DNA of 64,000 nt from Rhodocytophaga rosea (GTDB taxonomy: Bacteria; Bacteroidota; Bacteroidia; Cytophagales; 172606-1): positions 186,001 to 250,000 of the forward strand of contig NZ_CP048222.1 in assembly GCF_010119975.1 (NCBI RefSeq), given 5' to 3'. Below the pieces are notes generated by a model. It searched no databases, was not told the DNA's origin, and saw only the letters and a program-made list of their open reading frames with translations. Made by a program: the position numbers and the translations under genes. Positions 57,587-64,000 of the stretch are shown here, one piece after another. How positions within the stretch are numbered: the stretch's first letter is position 1; each line of letters opens with the position of its first letter.

Positions 57587-58831
57587 TTATCTAATTTTAA
57601 TATAATAAAAAACAGAAATATTTTTAGGTCTAGTTTCGTCCCCACCAACTTCTTCAGTCCAACCAGTATTATGATCAACCCAAGTATTTGCATATGCAAA
57701 ACCTTTTACTTGTTGTTCAGTTTCCAGATATCCAAATTTTTGAAATTTCTTGTTAGTTCCAGATTCTAATCTTGCACCATTATCGTGTTTATGCTTTTTA
57801 AATGACTCATTTTGGAATTCCCCTGCTAATTTGGTTTCATAGTTTAGTTGTTGTGGCTTTATTATGCCAGCTCCTAAATTATTAGAATACATGATATTAG
57901 TGCCTCTAAGAAATACACCCCTCAAATCAGGTGTATTTGATGCCCCTGATTCAGCATAAATGCAATCTGTTGGAATTGTTCTGCCATCGCAAGGTAGCCA
58001 TGAAGTTTTAGTCAAATCTGGATCAATTTTATTTACTCTGCAAAATGTATTAAAATCAAGGATTGTAGCCACTATTGTACCAACGGGAACTAAATTGTCT
58101 TTATTCTTTTGGCTTTTTATGACAATCGGATCAATTGTCACTCCGTCAGTAAAGTTTAAGGTTAAAATTGCGTCCTTCTCTTTATTTGTTTTTTTAAAGC
58201 ATTGAATCTTGCTTTGCCCATTTTTTATACTCATTCCCTTTTTAAAGATGTTACCGTCGATTGGCTCACAATTGGTATATCTTATATCTTCTTCGAGTGT
58301 CAAAAACTCTTTTCCCGCAGTATTATTAAATACAACTTTGAAATAAAATATGTCATCTGGGTTACCATCAATTGTTAATAACACTCCGTTACGGTTTCTT
58401 CGATCCTCAATGCAGGCTTTGATACATGTTGTATATGCAGTTAATTGGTTTGTACTAAACTTATTAGTGATTATCAATTCAAGTTGTTTGTCAGAAAAAT
58501 AGCCTTCATTTTTTACTTCTCTTTCTATCTGACGATAGAAATTATTGTCTTGGCTACTTTGTGCATCAGAAGAGAAACCAATTGGAATGGCATCAATAAC
58601 AAAATCCATACCCCATTCAGATTTGCTTTCTTTTTTTATCTTTCTTCGTTCTACTTCCTTTGCTGAAAAATACCTATAAAACCAATTTTTAACCTCGCGA
58701 GAATTATAAGTTACTGAATTGTCTTTTAAATCTTTATTTAATGGATCTGAACAATCGCAATCTCCAAATTGTGCAAGCGCGACTTTTATAGAGAAAACCA
58801 TAGATACGAGAAGTAATATTTCTTTTTTCAT
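57587..58831 (-). CDS. Secreted protein with a phage tail-collar-like C-terminus
   Basis: This 414-aa protein has a signal peptide (MKKEILLLVSMVFSIKVALA, cleavage before QFGDC). The C-terminal about 170 residues match the tail-collar pattern: VPVGTIVATI, SWLPCDGRTIP, TPDLRGVFLRGTN and GGDETRPKNISVFYYIKI. That fold normally ends phage tail fibres. With a signal peptide it is likely a surface or secreted protein. The middle part is unrecognised and has six to eight cysteines. It is an odd passenger among plasmid genes. Confidence 0.75.
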   Translation of the reverse strand: MKKEILLLVSMVFSIKVALAQFGDCDCSDPLNKDLKDNSVTYNSREVKNWFYRYFSAKEVERRKIKKESKSEWGMDFVIDAIPIGFSSDAQSSQDNNFYRQIEREVKNEGYFSDKQLELIITNKFSTNQLTAYTTCIKACIEDRRNRNGVLLTIDGNPDDIFYFKVVFNNTAGKEFLTLEEDIRYTNCEPIDGNIFKKGMSIKNGQSKIQCFKKTNKEKDAILTLNFTDGVTIDPIVIKSQKNKDNLVPVGTIVATILDFNTFCRVNKIDPDLTKTSWLPCDGRTIPTDCIYAESGASNTPDLRGVFLRGTNIMYSNNLGAGIIKPQQLNYETKLAGEFQNESFKKHKHDNGARLESGTNKKFQKFGYLETEQQVKGFAYANTWVDHNTGWTEEVGGDETRPKNISVFYYIKIR

Positions 58832-58942
58832 TTTTGATTTTATAGTTTAGTCGAACATATGTAGAAACCCAAATTTTATAAAACAATATAAAAATTAAAT
58901 GTCTACATAGAAAGCATATTTTAATTTTTAACAATTTAATAC

Positions 58943-59293
58943 TCAGAACTTAACAGACACACTATCAACCATGTAAAATCCAATAATAATGAATGGAAAA
59001 TCAGAGTAAGAAATTGTTTGCTTAGCCAGAATCTTTCTATCCCCAACATCACAAGTAATCATCCACCCTTCTTGAAGTTGTTTCTTAAGTTCCCAGTGTT
59101 GAAAAGCTTCATTTCTAATGTGAGTATGCATCTGATAAGAAAGGACAATATCAAAAAGCCAGTACGCTTGGGCCTCCTCTGCTACATATTTGCAGCCATC
59201 GGTTAGCAATATTTTTAGTGCGCCTATCCCATGTGTATAATAATTCTCAGTACCGGTAAAATACTGTAAGTTAAGTTCTTTAGGTTCTTTCAT
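58943..59293 (-). CDS. DUF6876-family protein
   Basis: This 116-aa protein has the family pattern LQYFTGTENYYTHGI, ILLTDGCKYVAEEAQAYWLF and SYSDFPFIIIGFYMVDSV. Function is unknown. The family is common on mobile DNA and phages. The gene has the conserved leader motif CTCACATTAAAATCTA-type (here TTCACATTAAAATCTA) 5 bases before the ATG, like three neighbouring genes. Confidence 0.7.
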   Translation of the reverse strand: MKEPKELNLQYFTGTENYYTHGIGALKILLTDGCKYVAEEAQAYWLFDIVLSYQMHTHIRNEAFQHWELKKQLQEGWMITCDVGDRKILAKQTISYSDFPFIIIGFYMVDSVSVKF

Positions 59294-59298
59294 GTGTT

Positions 59299-59314
59299 TA
59301 GATTTTAATGTGAA
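59299..59314 (-). promoter_or_regulatory. Conserved leader motif TTCACATTAAAATCTA
   Basis: A 16-base motif 5 bases upstream of the DUF6876 start. It differs by one base from identical copies at 61568-61583, 62328-62343 and 62870-62885, each just before a minus-strand ATG. Confidence 0.6.
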
Positions 59315-59391
59315 AATTGTTTGAGCAGCGTTACCAATTAAAAAGGCTTCCTCTACAGAAAGCCTTTTTAAATAATAGACTAGAATCCTTG

Positions 59392-60921
59392 TTAGGCTAC
59401 TTTGGGTGATAGTTGCCCATTAATTGGATTTTGCCCTTTGGAAGTATCTTTACAGTCTATCTTATTGGCTGCCTGTATTTTTATTTCTTCCATATTAACT
59501 CCTATCAGTTCTGCCATTTTTATTGACTGGGTGCTGTATTCATTACTAGCCATTTGCTGAATGAATAAATCAATAAACAGTTCTAACTTACGTTCTACCG
59601 GGGTTTCACTGATATTAGCCGCTATCTGCTTTGTCCTGTTTTCGTAGTCATTCCGGTCAATAGGTACCTGCCAGCTATAGCAATTAATAAAATGAGACAG
59701 AAATTCTTTACTTTGCCCATTCCCAAGCCTGTCAGCTATCAGGTAATCCATTACTTTAGCATATACCTCTTTTCCCAATTCTCCTTTCCTATTTGCAAAA
59801 AGATCAATCACAGCAGTGGCAGCCAGTTTTTTGGTTAGTTTTTCGATTTTATTTCTGCGGATGGCTTCTTTGCGTTTGGCTTTTTCCTCTACAGGATCTA
59901 CACTTTTAGTATAGCTTTTTCTTAACCGGATAGGTACAATTTTTCCCAGGTACTCCCCTTCTACTATGATACCTTTCTCACAATCTAAACCCATTTCTTT
60001 TTTATTTTCTACCATTTCAAACTCCCAACTCCTGAGTACGTTGGGCACATCAGTATACCGTGTAGCAATCTGGTGGAATGGAATTTTTTCCTCTTTCAGT
60101 TTCCGGAGTTGGTTATTCAGGTGCCGTTTATTTTTCTCTGCAAAACAATTCGCATCCAGGCAGTAATCCTCTTTATCTAATTCAGCAAACAGCAACTTAT
60201 TGCAGCCTGTACGTTTTGGGCAATCAGTACAAGCTCCAGCCTGTGGATACAAATCTTTATCCTCCTTTTTAAAATGAGTAGAATGCAGGTTCAAAAAGAA
60301 ATTCTTCCGGATCACATCATCAATAGAGTTTGCCGAATAGCTGCGGATAATTTTCCCATCCTGCTCTACGTTTTTTCTGGGAAATGTATTTTCCAGCTTT
60401 GTCTGATTCTCTTTTCCAAGCCTTGCAATCAGCAGGGTAGCAGAAAGGTTAATTCCTCCATCAAAAAAGAGTTTCTGCCAATAGTCATTTAATTGAGTTA
60501 AACTTAAACGCTGGGAGACAAACTTTTCAGATTTACCTACTTTTTGCGCTATGGCTTTTGGCGTGTGTAACCTTTTCAGCATATCCAGATAAACCGTTGC
60601 TTCACTTAACGGGTGCACATCCTGCCTGTGCAGATTTTCTATGAGCCGGATTTCTTCTGCTTCTTCATCTGTGAGGTTTTGTACCCGTACAGGTACTTCT
60701 TTTAATCCTGCCATATTGGAAGCTCTTAACCTTCTTTCCCCTGCAATCAGTTCATATTTATCTTTTTCTACAGGATGAGGCCTGACAGTTAGCGCCTGAA
60801 TAACACCATGCATTTTGATGGAGGCAGACAGTTCCTCAAGTGGTTCCTGCTCAAAGGTGGTTCGGTAATTTTTTGAGACTAGAATTGATTCTATGCTTAC
60901 ATTAATTGTTAGATTTTTCAT
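59392..60921 (-). CDS. ParB/RepB/Spo0J-family partition protein
   Basis: This 509-aa protein has the ParB N-terminal nuclease-like/CTPase domain (LEELSASIKMHGVIQALTVR, YELIAGERRLRASNMAG, EIRLIENLHRQDVHPLSEA) and the following helix-turn-helix (IAQKVGKSEKFVSQRLSL). A Cys-containing insert (ACTDCPKRTGCNKLL) follows, common in large Bacteroidota plasmid ParB-like proteins. No ParA is adjacent, so a plasmid-maintenance or regulatory role is inferred. The start overlaps the stop of the exonuclease-like gene by one base. Confidence 0.85.
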   Translation of the reverse strand: MKNLTINVSIESILVSKNYRTTFEQEPLEELSASIKMHGVIQALTVRPHPVEKDKYELIAGERRLRASNMAGLKEVPVRVQNLTDEEAEEIRLIENLHRQDVHPLSEATVYLDMLKRLHTPKAIAQKVGKSEKFVSQRLSLTQLNDYWQKLFFDGGINLSATLLIARLGKENQTKLENTFPRKNVEQDGKIIRSYSANSIDDVIRKNFFLNLHSTHFKKEDKDLYPQAGACTDCPKRTGCNKLLFAELDKEDYCLDANCFAEKNKRHLNNQLRKLKEEKIPFHQIATRYTDVPNVLRSWEFEMVENKKEMGLDCEKGIIVEGEYLGKIVPIRLRKSYTKSVDPVEEKAKRKEAIRRNKIEKLTKKLAATAVIDLFANRKGELGKEVYAKVMDYLIADRLGNGQSKEFLSHFINCYSWQVPIDRNDYENRTKQIAANISETPVERKLELFIDLFIQQMASNEYSTQSIKMAELIGVNMEEIKIQAANKIDCKDTSKGQNPINGQLSPKVA

Positions 60922-61556
60922 TAGGCAGAATGTTTATAGTAGTTGTTGGCAGAAAGATTATAATGGGCTACATATTTCTTCAGGAGGGCTTTATACTTCT
61001 TACGTCCATATTCCAAAAATCCAAAAGCCTTGTTTGCTTCAAAATAAAACAGGTCATACGGCTTTACCTTTTGAACGCCTATAAAAATGAATCTTTGTGC
61101 ATCAATGGAATCCGTATAAAAAGCTGCCTGTCGGTCGTAATCGTACCCTGTTAAGGAACCCACAAACGTAGCATAGTCTCTGGCATAGGTAGTTTTAAAA
61201 TCTAGAATGGTTTTACTATGGCTGTGTGTGTCTTCAAATTTTACATCCAGCTTTGCTTTACATTTGGCTTGTGTGGTGGGGTCAGTAAATAAAACCAACC
61301 CCTCTTTTGCTCCATTGGCCAGATATCTTCTGCAAAAAGTGTCTTGCTTTACTTTTTCTACTAGCCGGTTAATTAGTGTATGGTTTACACCAGTATAGGT
61401 TTCTATAGGTAGATGAGGCTCCAGAAGTAGCGCATGAAACACTCTACCAAAATTTGTTGCTTTTTCAGGTCTTTTATACTTCTCCCCAAGAATAATTTCT
61501 GATTTGAAACGGGATAAATCAGAATTGGATATGCGGTTGATTTCAAAATAATCCAT
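60921..61556 (-). CDS. Exonuclease VIII-like PD-(D/E)XK nuclease
   Basis: This 211-aa protein reads ISNSDLSRFKSE at the N-terminus and FGRVFHALLLEP, CKAKLDV and TILDFKTTYA, the PD-(D/E)XK core. YDYDRQAAFYTD is the RecE/exoVIII C-terminal motif. Such nucleases degrade or resect double-stranded DNA and pair with ssDNA-annealing proteins in phage and plasmid recombination. It carries the conserved leader motif 11 bases upstream. Confidence 0.75.
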   Translation of the reverse strand: MDYFEINRISNSDLSRFKSEIILGEKYKRPEKATNFGRVFHALLLEPHLPIETYTGVNHTLINRLVEKVKQDTFCRRYLANGAKEGLVLFTDPTTQAKCKAKLDVKFEDTHSHSKTILDFKTTYARDYATFVGSLTGYDYDRQAAFYTDSIDAQRFIFIGVQKVKPYDLFYFEANKAFGFLEYGRKKYKALLKKYVAHYNLSANNYYKHSA

Positions 61557-61567
61557 ATTTTTACTGT

Positions 61568-61583
61568 TAGATTTTAATGTGAG
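61568..61583 (-). promoter_or_regulatory. Conserved leader motif CTCACATTAAAATCTA
   Basis: Identical to the motifs at 62328-62343 and 62870-62885; 11 bases upstream of the exonuclease-like gene start. Confidence 0.6.
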
Positions 61584-61663
61584 TTAATTCATTGAATTAG
61601 CTTGCGGATTATAAAAATAGGGCAGCTCGAACTACCCTATTTTTATTTTACAGCATTTTGTAC

Positions 61664-62320
61664 TTATACCTCTTCCCTATTTTCTTTTTCTCCGGTTATC
61701 TCTTCCGGCAAAACATGAAGCGGATTAAAGAAAAGATGCGATACTTTTATTTCTGCCGTATCTGTTAAGGTTTCTTGCCGGTATATGGGGAAATCTGATG
61801 CAAAACTTTGCAATTCTTCTACCCTTTGTTTATCTGCTACCTGATAGGTGAATTGAGCAATATAATACACTCCTTTGGGGCTGATTTTGGTGTTTTCCTT
61901 CTTTTCTGCTGTGGCTGTAATCACTACATCTGCCAGGGTGAGGTCATCATAGAAAAGAGGTTCAATCAACTTATATAGGTTGTCCACTGTAAAACCATGA
62001 AAAAGCAGCGCGGATACACAATTATTATCGTCAATAAAAAATAATTCTGCCCATCTTTTTTTACCCATCTGTAAAATATCATCTTCAAAAATGCGCCAGG
62101 CTATGGGTTGAAAAGTAAAACTGCTGCCTAATTTTTGTATACCATTGATGTTAAACTTCCCTTCTTTTGCATCAAAACGGTACTGCTTCGGTCTGCCAGG
62201 AAGATATTTATACTTATTGAAAACTTCACCCGTTGTTGTGTCCAGTTCCTGATAGGACTTCATACCTTCTGTAGAAATAATTGATTCTGATACATTGTTT
62301 TTAAATTCTTTCGTTTTCAT
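61664..62320 (-). CDS. Unrecognised 218-aa plasmid protein
   Basis: The protein is mixed alpha/beta (GSSFTFQPIAWRIFEDDILQ, LFHGFTVDNLYKLI) with an acidic tail. Neighbours suggest a recombination or single-strand DNA role, as annealing proteins often accompany exoVIII-like nucleases, but nothing in the sequence proves it. It carries the conserved leader motif 7 bases upstream. Confidence 0.55.
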   Translation of the reverse strand: MKTKEFKNNVSESIISTEGMKSYQELDTTTGEVFNKYKYLPGRPKQYRFDAKEGKFNINGIQKLGSSFTFQPIAWRIFEDDILQMGKKRWAELFFIDDNNCVSALLFHGFTVDNLYKLIEPLFYDDLTLADVVITATAEKKENTKISPKGVYYIAQFTYQVADKQRVEELQSFASDFPIYRQETLTDTAEIKVSHLFFNPLHVLPEEITGEKENREEV

Positions 62321-62327
62321 GGATTGT

Positions 62328-62343
62328 TAGATTTTAATGTGAG
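62328..62343 (-). promoter_or_regulatory. Conserved leader motif CTCACATTAAAATCTA
   Basis: Identical copy located 7 bases upstream of the 218-aa gene start. Confidence 0.6.
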
Positions 62344-62396
62344 ATATTGATTTTAGTCAAGTCGCGAGGGAAAAAATCCCTCGCATCAGGCAGGTA

Positions 62397-62591
62397 TTAC
62401 ATAGTAATTTCTTGTTGCTCCTGTAAATAGATTTCTCCATCCTTGCACCCATTGCATTCATCCATCCAAACCAAGCCACAAGGGCAGGTTTGTTTTTCTT
62501 CTTCTATGGTTGCTTTTGCAGATATTCTTTGCTGATACTGACTTTCCAGAAAGTCGTATTGCTCGTTGAGTAGTTGCAGATAAAAATCCAT
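62397..62591 (-). CDS. Small Cys-rich protein
   Basis: This 64-aa protein has CPCGLVWMDECNGC, four cysteines in a zinc-ribbon-like spacing. It follows the next gene upstream by 6 bases on the same strand. Function unknown. Confidence 0.5.
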   Translation of the reverse strand: MDFYLQLLNEQYDFLESQYQQRISAKATIEEEKQTCPCGLVWMDECNGCKDGEIYLQEQQEITM

Positions 62592-62597
62592 AGATGA

Positions 62598-62864
62598 TTA
62601 TCTGGTATATGCCCGAACCATGTCAAGGAGGCTATTTTTTAATAATTCTTTTTCTTTATAGACTTTTTCAAGTTCTATCTCCATAAAGCGGTAAGCCACA
62701 GAGAACTTTTCTTCTTCGGTTTGAATATATTTTACATCCTCCAGTAATTTTACCTTACCCCAGATAGCTGAAATTTTAGTATCAACATCACCTGCTTTAT
62801 TGTTTCTACCCTGATGTAGCGGAGAGATAGTATTTCCAACTGTTAATTGATCAAACTTTTCCAT
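62598..62864 (-). CDS. Small helical protein
   Basis: I place the start at MEKFDQL (62862-62864) because the longer frame to 62888 would translate the conserved leader motif. The 88-aa protein is helical in its second half (FMEIELEKVYKEKELLKNSL). Function unknown. It is the first gene of the minus-strand run in this plasmid region. Confidence 0.5.
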   Translation of the reverse strand: MEKFDQLTVGNTISPLHQGRNNKAGDVDTKISAIWGKVKLLEDVKYIQTEEEKFSVAYRFMEIELEKVYKEKELLKNSLLDMVRAYTR

Positions 62865-62869
62865 ACTTG

Positions 62870-62885
62870 TAGATTTTAATGTGAG
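62870..62885 (-). promoter_or_regulatory. Conserved leader motif CTCACATTAAAATCTA
   Basis: Identical copy located 5 bases upstream of the 88-aa gene start. Confidence 0.6.
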
Positions 62886-62888
62886 CAT

Positions 62889-63195
62889 TAACTGATTTTA
62901 CTTGCTTTGACTATTTCTCCTACCTTCAGTTACTTGCCTTGTGTATCCTATCATTTCAGATTACACTTTTCACTAATTAAACAGTTGATTCAAGTGCCAG
63001 AGCTTTCAATTTTTGGGAGCTATGATTATTTTATCCTGCCATATAGTCTATGGCAGTCGGCCTGTTGAGTAGCTTAGAAGTAGCTTTCAGATGGGCTCAA
63101 CAAACAATTTCAGCATGTCAAAGAACAAATTGCCACGTTTGGCAGGGAGGGTTAATGATTATGTTTCTTATTTAATTATACATAAATATAACACT
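62889..63195. other. Left part of the divergent intergenic region before umuD
   Basis: No gene is seen. This AT-rich stretch lies between the minus-strand plasmid operon and umuD and probably holds the promoter of the leftward operon. Confidence 0.35.
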
Positions 63196-63217
63196 TTTGT
63201 TCCATTTTCGGAACAAA
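63196..63217. promoter_or_regulatory. Operator-like palindrome TTTGTTCC-N6-GGAACAAA
   Basis: Perfect 8-bp arms with a 6-base centre lie between the leftward plasmid operon and umuD. The form is typical of dimeric HTH repressors. Confidence 0.5.
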
Positions 63218-63504
63218 TTAAGTAACTTATTTGATAAAATTTAGAGATTTATTTTATCAGTATTTTAGAAGTGATTGCGTATTTTGGCACAGCATATGCC
63301 TTTTCTTTCCCTTTGATTGTATATTTCGAGAGGAGAATAATTTATTATCTATCCTATTGGTATGACAAAGGATGTACATATTAAATCATCATTTGAGAAG
63401 GTCATATCATCCGTAATAGGATATTATTATATTTTGGTGACTGTATAATTACTCCTGAGGAAGGAATAATCTGATTAGAATATTCAATACATATCAATTA
63501 AAAA

Positions 63505-63521
63505 TTTTGTAGTATACAAAA
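63505..63521. promoter_or_regulatory. Palindrome TTTTGTA-N3-TACAAAA upstream of umuD
   Basis: Perfect 7-bp arms about 85 bases before the umuD start. A damage-response (SOS) operator is possible; the Bacteroidota LexA site is not well enough fixed for me to call it. Confidence 0.45.
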
Positions 63522-63605
63522 AAAGTTGTAGCCTCTACTTGACAAACTGCGTATAAATTTCATCATTTGTTAAACAATTGGCAATTAAACCGAAAATGAT
63601 GTAGT

Positions 63606-64000
63606 ATGCAGCCTTTTACCCTCTATTATCCTATAAAGTATTCGAAGGTGAAGCCCCTTCCCTTGTTCTCGTGTAAAGTATCAGCCGGATTCCCTAGCCC
63701 AGCAAATGACTATGAACAAAATCCGTTGAACCTGCATGAGTATGTGGTAGACAATGAAGCCACCACCTATTTTGTCAAAGCCGAAGGGGATTCGATGACC
63801 GGTGCGGGTATTTTTGACGGAACCATGCTTGTAGTGGATAAATCGCTGGAAGCCATAGATGGCGATATTGTGGTAGCATTTGTTAATGGTGAGTGTTTTG
63901 TAAAACGGCTGCGCTATGAGAAAGGCAAAGCTTTTTTATGCCCTGAAAACAAAGGTTATCCAACATATGAAATAAAAGATGGGGTAAATTTCCAGGTCTT
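63606..64000 (+). CDS. umuD: UmuD-like S24 peptidase, partial
   Basis: The frame starts MQPFTLYYPIKYSKVK and runs off the right edge (131 codons seen). It has the self-cleavage site region SAGFPSPANDY, the nucleophile serine in KAEGDSMTGAGI and the catalytic lysine in CFVKRLRY. UmuD is cleaved with RecA help and activates error-prone polymerase UmuC, usually encoded next. The start is fixed by the preceding AT-rich leader and the conserved N-terminus. Confidence 0.88.
   Translation, partial: MQPFTLYYPIKYSKVKPLPLFSCKVSAGFPSPANDYEQNPLNLHEYVVDNEATTYFVKAEGDSMTGAGIFDGTMLVVDKSLEAIDGDIVVAFVNGECFVKRLRYEKGKAFLCPENKGYPTYEIKDGVNFQV

Overview
This is a low-GC window with Bacteroidota character, probably a Cytophagales-like bacterium. 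No rRNA is present. The assignment is an inference from the conjugation and plasmid families (TraG-type coupling protein, Toprim primase, DUF6876-like protein), the AT-rich leaders without Shine-Dalgarno sites, and the cyclophane-RiPP style of radical SAM enzyme. The whole stretch looks like accessory DNA: insertion-sequence debris of at least five families (IS1, IS3, IS5, IS481, ISL3), a tRNA-Thr 3' scar, broken genes and defence-type genes.

Layout. 0-2 kb holds the end of a partial gene, IS3 remnants, a decayed copy of a small repeated gene and a tRNA-Thr(TGT) 3' scar beside a strong terminator. 2.2-8.4 kb holds a compact six-gene minus-strand operon: small membrane protein, CHAT caspase-like protease, 661-aa helical/TPR-like protein, Gly-rich QatB-like protein, QueC/QatC-like PP-loop enzyme and ASCH protein. 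It resembles the B-C core of the Qat anti-phage system with a protease module in place of the ATPase and TatD nuclease. It is the best candidate for an undescribed defence system here.

9-35 kb carries many enzymes of normally secreted families, several without a visible signal peptide: HAD-M28 peptidase fusion, M36 fungalysin, two FAD oxidases (one frameshifted), a type-3-copper tyrosinase-like protein, a GMC oxidoreductase, a subtilisin-P1 nuclease fusion, an ACP-like protein lacking the phosphopantetheine serine, unknown proteins, a LOG-family protein, RpiA and an EEP phosphohydrolase. A palindrome AATACCTA-N4-TAGGTATT occurs three times in this region.

36.5-45 kb is a second defence-type island. 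A multidomain gene (TIR, peptidoglycan-binding-like, EVE, KAP NTPase) is split by an intact IS3 element with a 4-bp target duplication and also by a frameshift. It is followed by a 1088-aa Asp-box/transmembrane/NACHT-like protein.

45-49 kb is a RiPP locus. A precursor with five [YF]DR motifs sits upstream of a cyclophane-type radical SAM enzyme (frameshifted in a G-run), a 2OG-Fe(II) oxygenase fused to a DUF6817-like domain, and a UPF0489-type peptide arginase. The arginine of each motif is the expected arginase substrate.

49-64 kb is plasmid or conjugative-element backbone: HTH proteins, coupling protein, Toprim primase, a Rof-like protein, a ParB-like protein, an exonuclease VIII-like nuclease, several small genes sharing a CTCACATTAAAATCTA leader, a secreted tail-collar-like protein and a partial umuD. 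Three GTAGT-N9-ACTAC palindromes mark a probable regulon in this part.
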